Below are positions 1 through 8,205 of a stretch of DNA of 64,000 nt, piece by piece (position 1 is the stretch's first letter; every line of letters begins with the position of its first letter). The DNA is from Bordetella ansorpii (GTDB lineage Bacteria > Pseudomonadota > Gammaproteobacteria > Burkholderiales > Burkholderiaceae_B). The stretch covers positions 1,337,847-1,401,846 of the forward strand of contig NZ_FKBS01000014.1 of the NCBI RefSeq assembly GCF_900078315.1. Reading direction: 5' to 3'. The notes beneath the pieces were generated by a model. That model worked only from the letters and a program-made list of their open reading frames with translations. It did not search any database and had not been told where the DNA came from. Position numbers and translations under genes: made by a program.

Positions 1-78
1 GAACAGGTCGGTGCCAAGCTGCGCGCGATGATGCCCTGGATCGCCGCCAACAAGCTGGTCGACAAGACCAAGAACTGA
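1..78 (+). CDS. ilvC: Ketol-acid reductoisomerase, C-terminal end only
   Basis: The window opens inside a gene. The first 25 codons read through to a TGA at 76-78 and end in MMPWIAANKLVDKTKN, which is the characteristic C-terminus of bacterial class I ketol-acid reductoisomerase. This NADPH- and Mg-dependent enzyme isomerises and reduces acetolactate in valine, leucine and isoleucine synthesis. Only the tail is visible, so the catalytic part cannot be inspected. A strong terminator at 168-200 closes the transcript. Confidence 0.8.
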   Translation, partial: EQVGAKLRAMMPWIAANKLVDKTKN

Positions 79-167
79 TGCCGGCGGCGGGGCGGGCGGA
101 CCGAACGGTCCTTCCGCTTCGCCAGGCATCACGCCAGGCCGGCGTCCGCCGGCTCTGCGGCTTCGTA

Positions 168-200
168 CGGCACGCCTGCCCCGGCGTGCCGTTTTCTTTT
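168..200 (+). terminator. Rho-independent terminator after ilvC
   Basis: A perfect 9-bp stem (CGGCACGCC at 168-176 and GGCGTGCCG at 183-191, 6-nt loop) is followed directly by TTTTCTTTT. It lies about 90 bp after the ilvC stop and upstream of the next promoter at 285. Confidence 0.85.
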
Positions 201-284
201 CCGTTTTCCAGCGAGCCGCTGCAGGGCAAAAGCGTCCCTTCGCGAAGGCTTGTACTCTTATTTCTGACTTAAACCTGAATAAAG

Positions 285-313
285 TTGACAGGTCGAGCCG
301 GGCTTGATGTAAT
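285..313 (+). promoter_or_regulatory. Sigma70-type promoter of the riboswitch/TerC transcript
   Basis: A consensus -35 TTGACA (285-290) is separated by exactly 17 bp from TGTAAT (308-313). Transcription would begin near 320, right at the 5' end of the riboswitch fold. Confidence 0.8.
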
Positions 314-320
314 CGCGGTT

Positions 321-470
321 CACTCTCTCGGGGAGTAGCCGGAGCCTGCAGGTTGGCTCCTGCAGTGTCGTCAGTACGGAAGCCAGGTGGCCAGGATGCG
401 CCGCCGTGGAATCCCGGCACTGTGGTCCGCGTCACGAGCGCGGCTGGCGAGACCGGCATGGGTTTTTTCA
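321..470 (+). promoter_or_regulatory. yybP-ykoY (Mn2+) riboswitch upstream of TerC/Alx
   Basis: The leader carries the hallmark pieces of the yybP-ykoY class in order: GGGGAGTAG at 330-338, GTCGTCAGTACGG at 367-379, and GCGAGACCGGC at 447-457, closed by a T-run at 463-468. A stem GAGCCTGCAGG/CTCCTGCAG lies between the first two. This class is established as a Mn2+ sensor that controls Mn exporters and TerC/Alx-type proteins, including E. coli alx. The T-run 30 nt before the start codon leaves both terminator and translational control possible. The boundaries are approximate. Confidence 0.85.
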
Positions 471-499
471 TCCTCCCATCCCGTTCAAAGGGTCTCGCC

Positions 500-1519
500 A
501 TGGTATCTGTCGGTACGCCACTCCTGTGGTCGCTGTTCACGGTTTTCGTGATCGTCGCACTGCTTCTCGATTTCTTCGCCCTCAATCGCCAGGGCGCCCA
601 AAAAGTCTCCATCCGCGCGGCCGCCGTCTGGTCCCTGGTCTGGGTGGCAACCAGTTTCGTGTTCGTCGGCCTGCTGTGGTGGGGCCTGGGCGGCATGGGC
701 GACGACGCGGCCGCACGCGCACTCGCCAACGACAAGGCGCTGGAATTCATCACCGGCTACCTCGTTGAAAAGGCGCTGGCCGTCGACAACATCTTCGTCT
801 TCCTGCTGCTGTTCAGCTACTTCGCGGTGCCGGCGGAATTCCAGAAGCGCGTGCTGATGATCGGCATCCTGCTGGCGCTGGTGTTGCGCGGCATCCTGAT
901 CCTGGTCGGCGCGTGGCTGATCGCCCAGTTCCACTGGATCCTCTACGTCTTCGGCGCCTTCCTGGTCTTTACCGGCGTCAAGATGTGGTGGGCCGCGGGT
1001 CAGGAGCCCGACCTGGACAACAACCCCGCGCTGAAGTGGGTGCGCCGCAAGCTGACGATTTCGCCCGACTATGACGGCGAGCGTTTCTTCACGAAGATCG
1101 ATGGCAAGCGGATCGCCACGCCCATGCTGGTGGTGGTGATGCTGATCGGCATCGTCGACGTGGTCTTCGCGGTGGACTCGATCCCGGCGATCTTCGCGAT
1201 CACGACCGATCCCTTCATCGTGCTGACCTCCAACGTCTTCGCGATCCTGGGCCTGCGCGCCATGTACTTCCTGCTGGCCGGCATGCACGAGCGTTTCCAT
1301 CTGCTGCCTTACGGCCTGGCCCTGGTGCTGGTGCTGATCGGAACGAAGATGCTGCTCATCGACATCTACAAGATCCCGGTCATGTGGTCCCTGCTGGCCA
1401 CGGCCACCATCCTGGCAGTGACGATGATCCTGTCGCTGGTCCTCCCGGCCAAGCAGGACGAGCCCACCGGCGGCGCCTATCCCTTCGGCGGCAAGGACGG
1501 CGAGAAGAAGGCCTCCTGA
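500..1519 (+). CDS. TerC/Alx family integral membrane protein
   Basis: This 339-residue polytopic inner-membrane protein has about eight or nine hydrophobic segments and the TerC-family core, including an acidic stretch around EKALAVDNIFVF near residue 90 and DVVFAVDSIPAIFAIT near residue 220. TerC/Alx proteins are linked to Mn2+ export and to metal loading of secreted enzymes, and the riboswitch upstream supports a manganese role. I chose ATG 500 because AAGGG lies 8-12 nt upstream. In-frame starts further upstream fall inside the riboswitch. The C-terminus is short, charged and cytoplasmic. The next gene, pssA, is separated by a repeat-rich spacer. Confidence 0.85.
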   Translation: MVSVGTPLLWSLFTVFVIVALLLDFFALNRQGAQKVSIRAAAVWSLVWVATSFVFVGLLWWGLGGMGDDAAARALANDKALEFITGYLVEKALAVDNIFVFLLLFSYFAVPAEFQKRVLMIGILLALVLRGILILVGAWLIAQFHWILYVFGAFLVFTGVKMWWAAGQEPDLDNNPALKWVRRKLTISPDYDGERFFTKIDGKRIATPMLVVVMLIGIVDVVFAVDSIPAIFAITTDPFIVLTSNVFAILGLRAMYFLLAGMHERFHLLPYGLALVLVLIGTKMLLIDIYKIPVMWSLLATATILAVTMILSLVLPAKQDEPTGGAYPFGGKDGEKKAS

Positions 1520-1544
1520 TCCGTCCGCCTGACCGAGTAACGCG

Positions 1545-1611
1545 CCCCATGTGGGACGGCGCTCCAAAAGTCGGATATGGATCCGACCTTCGGGGCGCCG
1601 TTCACGTGGGG
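1545..1611. other. Long near-perfect hairpin in the TerC-pssA spacer
   Basis: CCCC at 1545-1548 through GGGG at 1608-1611 fold into one long stem. The outer arms (CCCCATGTGGG, a bulged A, then CGGCGC, pairing with GCGCCG and TTCACGTGGGG) enclose a perfect 7-bp inner stem, GTCGGAT/ATCCGAC. There is no T-run, so it is not a classical terminator. It may stabilise the terC 3' end or be part of a mobile palindromic element, since a dispersed repeat begins 4 nt downstream. Confidence 0.6.
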
Positions 1612-1614
1612 CAT

Positions 1615-1693
1615 TGTTTCCGCCGGGCCGCCCCAAGGCAAAAAAGGCGCGCCTTCAGGGCGGGCGGCGAGCCGAAGGCGCAACGGATGGCGC
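1615..1693 (+). repeat. Dispersed intergenic GC-rich repeat, copy A
   Basis: This stretch matches the reverse complement of 43660-43738. Both contain GGCCGCCCCAA, then a short variable spacer, then a GGGCGGC arm, then AGCCGAAGGCGCA, and both have a poly-T/A flank. The CCGCCCC/GGGCGG arms can pair, so each copy can fold. Both copies are intergenic. I found no ORF or transposase associated with either copy. Confidence 0.65.
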
Positions 1694-1788
1694 GTCGCAG
1701 CACGCAATGTCGCATCTGCCCGGCGCGCGGGGACGGGACATGGGTTAACCTCTCAGTTGTCCCCGGTATGCGCGAGCAACTAGCACTG

Positions 1789-2568
1789 ATGCCACAATTT
1801 TCCATGCGCGATCCCGAAAATCGCCATCGCAGCATTTACCTGCTGCCCAACGCCTTCACCACGGCCGCCCTGTTCGCGGGTTTCTACGCCGTCGTGCAGG
1901 CCATGAACGACCGCTTCGAAACGGCCGCCATCGCCATCTTCGTGGCCATGGTGCTCGACGGCATGGACGGCCGCGTGGCTCGTCTGACCAATACCCAGTC
2001 GGCCTTCGGCGAACAATACGATTCGCTGTCCGACATGACGTCCTTCGGCGTGGCGCCCGCGCTGGTGGCCTACGAATGGATCCTGCAAGACCTGGGGCGT
2101 TGGGGCTGGCTGGCGGCCTTCGTGTACGTGGCGGGAGCGGCGTTGCGCCTGGCCCGCTTCAACACCAACATCGCCGTGGTCGACAAGCGCTTCTTCCAGG
2201 GCCTGCCCAGCCCGGCCTCGGCCGCGCTGGTGGCGGGGTTCGTCTGGCTGGCCATCGACAACAAGCTGCCCATCCACGATGGTTTCATGGCCTGGGCGGC
2301 CTTCATCATCACCATGTATGCCGGCGTGTCCATGGTCTCGAACGCGCCGTTCTTCAGCGGCAAGAGCTTCGCGTTGGGCCGCAGCGTGCCCTTCTGGGGC
2401 ATCCTGGTGGTGGTGGCGGTGTTCGTGTTCGTCTCCAGCGATCCCCCGGTGGTGCTGTTCGGCCTGTTCATGCTTTATGGCCTGTCGGGCTGGGTGGTGA
2501 TGGCCTGGCGCTGGAACCGCGCCCGCCGCCTGCAACAGGGACGCCGCCTGCCGCCGCCGTCGGCCTGA
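1789..2568 (+). CDS. pssA: CDP-diacylglycerol--serine O-phosphatidyltransferase
   Basis: This 259-residue inner-membrane enzyme makes phosphatidylserine from CDP-diacylglycerol and serine, the precursor of phosphatidylethanolamine. The CDP-alcohol phosphatidyltransferase signature is complete: DG-x2-AR-x8-G-x3-D-x3-D, read as DGRVAR...GEQYDSLSD at about residues 65-87. Several transmembrane helices follow and the C-terminus is basic. The start is taken at ATG 1789 (MPQFSMRDPENRHRS). ATG 1768 in the same frame is an alternative, and neither has a strong Shine-Dalgarno. The gene follows ilvC and terC on the same strand but is probably separately expressed, given the repeat and hairpin spacer. 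A terminator follows at 2592. Confidence 0.9.
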   Translation: MPQFSMRDPENRHRSIYLLPNAFTTAALFAGFYAVVQAMNDRFETAAIAIFVAMVLDGMDGRVARLTNTQSAFGEQYDSLSDMTSFGVAPALVAYEWILQDLGRWGWLAAFVYVAGAALRLARFNTNIAVVDKRFFQGLPSPASAALVAGFVWLAIDNKLPIHDGFMAWAAFIITMYAGVSMVSNAPFFSGKSFALGRSVPFWGILVVVAVFVFVSSDPPVVLFGLFMLYGLSGWVVMAWRWNRARRLQQGRRLPPPSA

Positions 2569-2591
2569 CCGCGGGGCGGGGAGGCGATCTC

Positions 2592-2616
2592 GGGGCCGCC
2601 GGTGCGGCCCCGTTTG
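2592..2616 (+). terminator. Terminator after pssA
   Basis: An 8-bp GC stem (GGGGCCGC/GCGGCCCC, loop CGGT) is followed by GTTTG. The T-run is short but the stem is strong. It lies between convergent genes. Confidence 0.6.
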
Positions 2617-2640
2617 CATGGAACGTTTCCGGCCGGATGC

Positions 2641-3168
2641 CTACCAGCCCCAGCCGAAGCGGTCCTCGTCGTACATGGGGTCGGGGCCGGGATGAAAGCG
2701 CGTCACGCGCTGGCCGTCGCGGCCCAGGTACACGTACATCAGCGAATTCCACACGGTGTCCTGGCGGTAGCGATACGACCACACCACTTCCCGCACGCTG
2801 GGCAGGCCGACCTGCTCGATGCGGGCGGGCGGGCCGAATTCGCACTGCACGCGCTGGGCGGTCCATTCGGTGCCGTCGGCCAGCAGCTTGAAGTGCTCGT
2901 CGGTCAGGATGGATTCCATGCGGACCACGCGGCCATCGGGCGTGACGTCCGTGCCCCAGGCGTACTGGCCCAGTGGTTGCTGGGTCCAGATGGCGCGTTG
3001 GACGCCGTTGGGCCTGGTGCAGGTGAAGTTGGGACGGCCATACTGGCTTTCGGCGGTGGCCATGGGCGAGCCGGGCGGAATGTTTTGCACCATTGTGGTG
3101 CATGCGCTCAGGGCGGCAAGCGCGATGGTCAGTGCGGTGGTACGGACAAGCAGACGGATGGGCAGCAT
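2641..3168 (-). CDS. Small outer-membrane-type lipoprotein, unknown function
   Basis: The protein has 175 residues. The N-terminus is a lipoprotein signal (hydrophobic ALTIALAALSAC, predicted lipidated Cys23). The mature part contains repeated YGRPNF/FGPPARIEQVG-like segments, resembling SmpA/BamE-style small lipoproteins in which short beta-strand repeats end in YG-P turns. BamE itself is not indicated clearly enough to name it. The start at 3168 is supported by AGGAG 8-12 nt upstream. The gene is convergent with pssA and divergent from rpsO, and its 5' end lies about 50 bp from the rpsO promoter. The function is unknown. Confidence 0.75.
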   Translation of the reverse strand: MLPIRLLVRTTALTIALAALSACTTMVQNIPPGSPMATAESQYGRPNFTCTRPNGVQRAIWTQQPLGQYAWGTDVTPDGRVVRMESILTDEHFKLLADGTEWTAQRVQCEFGPPARIEQVGLPSVREVVWSYRYRQDTVWNSLMYVYLGRDGQRVTRFHPGPDPMYDEDRFGWGW

Positions 3169-3217
3169 GGTCTGTCTCCTGGAAGCGACTGTCCGGGCGC
3201 GAATGCCCGGCCAGGTT

Positions 3218-3245
3218 TTGGACATTCTAGCGAATCGGCTACAAT
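3218..3245 (+). promoter_or_regulatory. Sigma70-type promoter of rpsO
   Basis: TTGGAC (3218-3223) is separated by 16 bp from TACAAT (3240-3245), predicting a start near 3252 and a leader of about 175 nt before the rpsO ATG. Confidence 0.7.
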
Positions 3246-3251
3246 GCTTTT

Positions 3252-3274
3252 TGCCCGACGAACGTTGTCGGGCA
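3252..3274 (+). promoter_or_regulatory. Hairpin at the very 5' end of the rpsO leader
   Basis: TGCCCGAC (3252-3259) pairs perfectly with GTCGGGCA (3267-3274). It would form the 5' end of the predicted rpsO transcript. S15 commonly represses its own mRNA through leader structures, so this may be a regulatory or stabilising element. It is not near the ribosome binding site. Confidence 0.4.
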
Positions 3275-3425
3275 TCGTTGTTTGAACGGCGTGCCTTGAA
3301 GTGCGTCGTTTTCGAATGGCGTGCCTGTTGCCGGGCACGCATACGCAGTGTGCATTTGTCGTACACGTTATTGCCAACCCACGGCTGGGCGCCTCGGCCC
3401 TGCCGCATGTCCGAAGAGGTCATCA

Positions 3426-3695
3426 ATGTCTGTCGCTGACATCAAAAAGTCTGAAATCGTCTCGCAATTCCAGCGCGCCCAAGGCGATACCGGTTCCCCC
3501 GAAGTTCAGGTGGCTCTGCTCACCGCCCGTATCAACGAACTGACCGGTCACTTCAAAGAACACATGAAGGACCACCACTCGCGCCGCGGTCTGCTGCGCA
3601 TGGTCAGCCGCCGCCGCAAACTGCTCGACTATCTCAAGGGCCGCAATCCCGACTCGTATCGCGCTCTGATCGAAAAACTCGGTCTGCGCAAGTGA
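3426..3695 (+). CDS. rpsO: 30S ribosomal protein S15
   Basis: This 89-residue protein matches S15 in length and sequence. It has the conserved core [19 protein letters not shown] followed by the DHHSRRGLL segment and the C-terminal [13 protein letters not shown]15 binds the 16S rRNA central domain early in 30S assembly. ATG 3426 follows an AGAGG box. A classical rpsO-pnp arrangement follows, with a terminator at 3738 between them, so pnp is probably expressed by readthrough plus its own initiation. Confidence 0.98.
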   Translation: MSVADIKKSEIVSQFQRAQGDTGSPEVQVALLTARINELTGHFKEHMKDHHSRRGLLRMVSRRRKLLDYLKGRNPDSYRALIEKLGLRK

Positions 3696-3737
3696 TCGAC
3701 GGGGCTGGCTCCCCTTGGGGTATAGGCTCCCCATAGC

Positions 3738-3784
3738 AACCGTGGTCGCCGCGATGTCATCGCAGCGGCCACGGTTTTTTATTT
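3738..3784 (+). terminator. Terminator between rpsO and pnp
   Basis: AACCGTGG (3738-3745) pairs with CCACGGTT (3769-3776), with an additional inner CGC-GAT stem, and T6-A-T3 follows. It attenuates rpsO transcription upstream of pnp. The poly-T tail ends only about 17 nt before the pnp start codon. Confidence 0.85.
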
Positions 3785-3800
3785 GCAAGGGATATCCGTC

Positions 3801-5960
3801 ATGTTCAATAAAGTCACCAAAACGTTCCAGTACGGCCAGCACACGGTCACGCTGGAAACCGGCGAGATCGCTCGCCAGGCATCCGGGGCCGTCGTGGTCT
3901 CGATCGAGGATACCGTTGTCCTGGCCACCGTCGTGGCCGCCAAGAAGGCCAAGGCCGGCCAGGATTTCTTCCCGCTGACCGTCGACTACATCGAGAAGAC
4001 CTACGCCGCGGGCCGCATCCCCGGTGGCTTCTTCAAGCGCGAGGGCAAGCCCTCCGAGAAGGAAACGCTGACGTCGCGCCTGATCGACCGTCCGCTGCGT
4101 CCGCTGTTCCCCGAAGGCTTCTACAACGACGTGCAGGTCGTCCTGCACACGCTGTCCGTCAACCCGGAAATCGATCCCGACATCGCCGCCATGATCGGCG
4201 CCTCGGCCGCGCTGGCCATCTCGGGCATCCCGTTCAACGGCCCGATCGGCGCCGCGCGCGTGGGTTACATCAACGGCCAGTACGTCCTGAACCCGACCGC
4301 TTCGCAGGTCAACGACTCGGACCTGAACCTGGTCGTCGCCGGCACCGAAACCGCCGTGCTGATGGTCGAATCCGAAGCCAAGCAATTGTCCGAGGAAGTG
4401 ATGCTGGGCGGCGTGGTCTACGGCCACGAGCAGATGCAGACCGTCATCAACGTCATCCATGACCTGGTGCGCGAAGCCGGCAAGCCCGACTGGGACTGGC
4501 AGCCCGCCGCCAGGAACGAATCGCTGATCGCCGCCGTGTCGGCCGCCGCCCAGGAAGGCCTGGTCGCCGCCTACCAGATCCGCGAAAAGCAGGCGCGCAC
4601 CACCAAGCTGCGTGAAGTCTACGCCGACGTGCACGCCAAGCTGGCCGAACAGGCCGCCACCGCCGGCCAGGTCGCTCCCGATGGCGTCGCCGTCGACAAC
4701 GTCCTGTTCGACATGGAAGCCCGCATCGTGCGCGGCCAGATCCTGAACGGCGAACCCCGCATCGACGGCCGCGATACCCGCACCGTCCGCCCGATCAGCG
4801 TGCGCCTGGGCGTGCTGCCCCGCGCGCACGGCAGCGCCCTGTTCACCCGCGGCGAAACGCAGGCCCTGGTGGTTGCCACGCTGGGCACCAAGCAGGACGA
4901 GCAGATCATCGACGCGCTCATGGGCGAGTACCGTGACCGCTTCATGCTGCACTACAACATGCCTCCCTTCGCCACCGGCGAAACGGGCCGCATCGGCGTG
5001 CCGAAGCGTCGCGAAATCGGCCACGGCCGCCTGGCCAAGCGCTCGCTGGTCTCGCTGCTGCCGGCGCCGGAAGACTTCCAGTACACCATCCGCCTGGTCT
5101 CCGAAATCACCGAATCCAACGGCTCGTCGTCGATGGCATCGGTGTGCGGCGGCTCGCTGGCCATGATGGACGCGGGCGTCCCGCTGAAGGATCACGTGGC
5201 CGGCGTGGCCATGGGCCTGATCCTGGACAACGGCAAGTTCGCCGTGCTGACCGACATCCTGGGCGACGAAGATCACCTGGGCGACATGGACTTCAAGGTT
5301 GCGGGTACCGACAACGGCATCACCGCGCTGCAGATGGACATCAAGATCCAGGGCATCACCAAGGAAATCATGCAGGTGGCCCTGGAGCAGGCGCGCGAAG
5401 GCCGTCTGCACATCCTGGGCAAGATGCGTGACGCCCTGGGCGAGTCGCGTGGCGAGCTGTCGGCCTTTGCGCCGCGCATGCTGACCATCAAGATCAACCC
5501 CGAGAAGATCCGTGACGTGATCGGCAAGGGCGGCGCCACCATCCGCGCGCTGACCGAAGAAACCGGCACGCAGATCGACATCTCCGACGACGGCACCATC
5601 GTCATCGCCAGCGTCGACGAAAGCAAGGCCAAGGAAGCCCAGCGCCGCATCGTCGAACTGACCGCCGACGTCGAAGTGGGCCAGATCTACGACGGTTCGG
5701 TACTGCGCCTGCTGGACTTCGGCGCCATCGTGCAAGTGCTGCCGGGCCGCGACGGCCTGCTGCACATCTCGGAAATCGCCAACTACCGCATCGCCAACAT
5801 CAACGATGTGCTGAAGGTGGGCCAGGCGGTTCGCGTCAAGGTCATCGAAGCCGACGACAAGGGCCGTCTGCGCCTGTCCGTCAAGGCCATCGGCGGCATC
5901 GAGCAACAGCAGGCCCAGGCCGCTGAAGCCGCGCCCCAGGCAGCTCCCCAAGCCGAGTAA
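3801..5960 (+). CDS. pnp: Polyribonucleotide nucleotidyltransferase (PNPase)
   Basis: This 719-residue phosphorolytic 3'-5' exoribonuclease is a core component of RNA decay. Domain order is canonical: RNase PH-like 1 (about 12-145), helical domain (about 150-235), RNase PH-like 2 (about 322-460), KH with the GKGG loop near residue 573, and S1 (about 622-692). The second RNase PH domain keeps the acidic run around [15 protein letters not shown] near residues 488-502 that holds catalytic aspartates. ATG 3801 is chosen over an in-frame start at 3783 because AAGGGA lies 9-14 nt upstream and MFNKVTKTF is the family N-terminus. The Gln/Ala-rich C-terminal tail is variable in this family. Confidence 0.98.
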   Translation: MFNKVTKTFQYGQHTVTLETGEIARQASGAVVVSIEDTVVLATVVAAKKAKAGQDFFPLTVDYIEKTYAAGRIPGGFFKREGKPSEKETLTSRLIDRPLRPLFPEGFYNDVQVVLHTLSVNPEIDPDIAAMIGASAALAISGIPFNGPIGAARVGYINGQYVLNPTASQVNDSDLNLVVAGTETAVLMVESEAKQLSEEVMLGGVVYGHEQMQTVINVIHDLVREAGKPDWDWQPAARNESLIAAVSAAAQEGLVAAYQIREKQARTTKLREVYADVHAKLAEQAATAGQVAPDGVAVDNVLFDMEARIVRGQILNGEPRIDGRDTRTVRPISVRLGVLPRAHGSALFTRGETQALVVATLGTKQDEQIIDALMGEYRDRFMLHYNMPPFATGETGRIGVPKRREIGHGRLAKRSLVSLLPAPEDFQYTIRLVSEITESNGSSSMASVCGGSLAMMDAGVPLKDHVAGVAMGLILDNGKFAVLTDILGDEDHLGDMDFKVAGTDNGITALQMDIKIQGITKEIMQVALEQAREGRLHILGKMRDALGESRGELSAFAPRMLTIKINPEKIRDVIGKGGATIRALTEETGTQIDISDDGTIVIASVDESKAKEAQRRIVELTADVEVGQIYDGSVLRLLDFGAIVQVLPGRDGLLHISEIANYRIANINDVLKVGQAVRVKVIEADDKGRLRLSVKAIGGIEQQQAQAAEAAPQAAPQAE

Positions 5961-6018
5961 TCCATGACGGCGTGCGGTCCGGTTTGCCGGGCTGCACGCG
6001 GTGCTGGTACTCGCCACG

Positions 6019-6059
6019 CAAGGCCCCGACCGGGTTTCCGGCCGGGGCCTTGTTTTTTT
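6019..6059 (+). terminator. Strong terminator after pnp
   Basis: CAAGGCCCCG-A-CCGG and CCGG-C-CGGGGCCTTG form a 14-bp stem with a GTTT loop, followed by GTTTTTTTG. It is one of the clearest terminators in the window. Confidence 0.95.
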
Positions 6060-6202
6060 GCAGCGGCAGAGCGGAGCTTTTACGGTAAAGTCATGCCACT
6101 CTCGATGGCGGGCGGTTTGCGCCGTCCCCCCGGAAAACGGCGGTCCTTCCCCGGGGCCGGCCCGGCCGCATCGGCGTGGCCTGGCTTTTCAGACGGAGCA
6201 CG

Positions 6203-6946
6203 ATGGCGACCTGGCTTGCGACCGCGCGCGTACTCGGGCTGGCAGGCGTGATGCTGCTGGCGGGGTGCGCCATGCCCCAGGGAACCCCGCCGTCGGGTGC
6301 GTCCTCCAAGGGACCGCGCCACGAAGGCATGTCGGCCGACCAGTTGATGCAGACCGACTTCAACCGCACGGTCACACTGGCCATGCGGGACAACCTGTCC
6401 AGCCTGTACACGCTGCTGGACAAGCTTTACCGCCGCAATCCGCGCGAATGGCGCAAGGCCGGGCAGACCGATCAGACGGCCGCCGTGGCCCGTGTGCGCG
6501 GCATGATCGAGCAACGCCGGCCGCCGCCGGGCCTGGCTGGCCTGCGCGACATCCAGGTGCTGGCGGTGGCGCTGGACCCGGCCTACCAGGGCGACCGCGT
6601 GGCCGCGTTCGTCTACGGCCTGGCCGACACCATCCTGGCCGCCCACGACGGCAAGACCCGCTTCTATGCCACCGACGCGCTGGACGGGCAGCGGATCTAC
6701 AATGCCGCTCGCAATGTCGAGGCCGCCGCGTGGCTGCTGGCCTCGCGCCGCAACCCGCAGGGCGAGCCGCTGCTGCTGGCAAACGAGATGTCCGCAGAGG
6801 CCATCAACCTCAGCTTCGAGCGCGAGTTCGGCGCGCTTATCGGCCGGCTCGATCTCATCGCCAACCTGTTGGGCGAAAACACGCGGCGCATCGGCATCAA
6901 TTACGCGCAAGGGCTGCTGTTCTTCAACTTCCTGCCTGTGCGTTGA
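6203..6946 (+). CDS. Predicted lipoprotein of unknown function, upstream of threonine ammonia-lyase
   Basis: The protein has 247 residues with a lipoprotein signal ending LLAGC (Cys22). The mature part is mostly helical and has no motif I can assign. It contains DADS-like acidic/aromatic turns (YGLADTILAAHDGKTRFY) and ends in a hydrophobic GLLFFNFLPVR. Homologous proteins are common in Burkholderiales as uncharacterised lipoproteins. ATG 6203 follows GGAG. It lies 16 bp upstream of the ilvA-type gene, so the two probably share a transcript beginning after the pnp terminator. Confidence 0.7.
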   Translation: MATWLATARVLGLAGVMLLAGCAMPQGTPPSGASSKGPRHEGMSADQLMQTDFNRTVTLAMRDNLSSLYTLLDKLYRRNPREWRKAGQTDQTAAVARVRGMIEQRRPPPGLAGLRDIQVLAVALDPAYQGDRVAAFVYGLADTILAAHDGKTRFYATDALDGQRIYNAARNVEAAAWLLASRRNPQGEPLLLANEMSAEAINLSFEREFGALIGRLDLIANLLGENTRRIGINYAQGLLFFNFLPVR

Positions 6947-6962
6947 ACTGGAAAGACCTATC

Positions 6963-8180
6963 GTGATCGACCTCGCTGCCATTCAAGCCGCCCGCCTCCA
7001 GTTGCAGGGCCAGGTGCAGAAAACGCCATTCAAGCACTCTCGCACCCTGTCCGACATCCTGGGCGCCGAGATCTGGCTGAAATTCGAGAACCTGCAGTTC
7101 ACCGCTTCTTTCAAGGAGCGTGGCGCGCTCAACCGCATGCTGGCGCTGTCCGAGCAAGAGCGCAGACAGGGCGTCATCGCGGTCTCGGCGGGCAACCATG
7201 CCCAGGGCGTGGCCTATCACGCGCAGCGGATGGGCGTGCCGGCCGTCATCGTCATGCCGCGTTTCACCCCCACCGTGAAGGTCGCCAACACCCGGCGTTT
7301 CGGTGCCGAGGTCGTGCTGGCCGGCGATACCTTCGACGATGCCAAGGCGCATGGCTACGAGCTGGCCAAAAGCCGTGGCCTGGTCATGATCCACCCCTAC
7401 GACGATCCCGCCGTGATGGCGGGGCAAGGCACGCTGGGGCTGGAAATGATGGAGGCCCAGCCCGACCTGGACATGCTGGTGGTCGCCATCGGCGGCGGCG
7501 GGCTGATCTCCGGTATCGCCACGGCCGCCAAGGCCATCAAGCCGGACATCGAGATCATCGGCGTGCAGACCGAGCGTTTCCCGTCGATGTATGCCGCGAT
7601 ACAGGGGGTGCCCATGGCCTCGGGCGCCTACACCATCGCCGAAGGCATCGCCGTCAAGTCGCCGGGTACGTTGACCGAGCAGGTCGTGCGCCGCCTGGTC
7701 GACCGCATCGAGCTGGTCAGCGAGGGCGAGATCGAGCACGCCATCGTGGTGTTGCTGGAAATCGAGAAGACCGTGGTGGAAGGCGCGGGCGCCGCGGGTC
7801 TTGCCGCGCTGCTTCAGGCCCAGGCCGCGGGCCGGACCGACTTCCGGGGCAAGCGCATCGGCCTGGTGCTGACGGGCGGCAACATCGATCCGCTGATGTT
7901 GGGCGAGCTGATCGAACGCGGCATGGTGCGCGCGGGCCGCCTGGCGCGCATCCGCGTCGACCTGCGCGACCTGCCGGGCGCGCTGGCGCACGCCACCAAG
8001 CTGATCGCCGATGCGCACGCCAACATCACCGAAGTGCATCACCAGCGCGCCTTCACATCGCTGCCGGTCCGCAACGTCGAGGTGGATTTCGTGTTGCAGA
8101 CGCGCGGGCCCGAGCATATCCAGGAAGTGATCGAAGTCTTGAACGCGGCGGGATTCGCCGCGAGCAATCACGACCACTGA
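6963..8180 (+). CDS. ilvA: Threonine ammonia-lyase, short form with ACT domain
   Basis: This 405-residue PLP enzyme of fold type II deaminates threonine to 2-oxobutyrate. The PLP lysine is Lys51 in FTASFKERGALN, and the phosphate-binding glycine loop GGGGL is at 177-181. The C-terminal 75 residues (from about 325) form a single ACT domain. This is the about 400-residue TdcB-like or ACT-containing form rather than the about 500-residue biosynthetic form with two regulatory repeats. Whether it serves isoleucine synthesis or threonine catabolism is therefore open, and the gene symbol is tentative. I chose the GTG at 6963 because GGAAAG lies just upstream and the family N-terminus begins there. 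Confidence 0.9.
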   Translation: MIDLAAIQAARLQLQGQVQKTPFKHSRTLSDILGAEIWLKFENLQFTASFKERGALNRMLALSEQERRQGVIAVSAGNHAQGVAYHAQRMGVPAVIVMPRFTPTVKVANTRRFGAEVVLAGDTFDDAKAHGYELAKSRGLVMIHPYDDPAVMAGQGTLGLEMMEAQPDLDMLVVAIGGGGLISGIATAAKAIKPDIEIIGVQTERFPSMYAAIQGVPMASGAYTIAEGIAVKSPGTLTEQVVRRLVDRIELVSEGEIEHAIVVLLEIEKTVVEGAGAAGLAALLQAQAAGRTDFRGKRIGLVLTGGNIDPLMLGELIERGMVRAGRLARIRVDLRDLPGALAHATKLIADAHANITEVHHQRAFTSLPVRNVEVDFVLQTRGPEHIQEVIEVLNAAGFAASNHDH

Positions 8181-8205
8181 GCCTCGGCGGCAAGCCTGCG
8201 TGGCG

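Noticed and set aside
3423-6017. 864-residue open frame on the minus strand opposite rpsO and pnp
   Set aside because: It is a shadow of two highly conserved plus-strand genes in high-GC DNA; the translation is a low-complexity His/Asp/Gly/Gln string with no domain.
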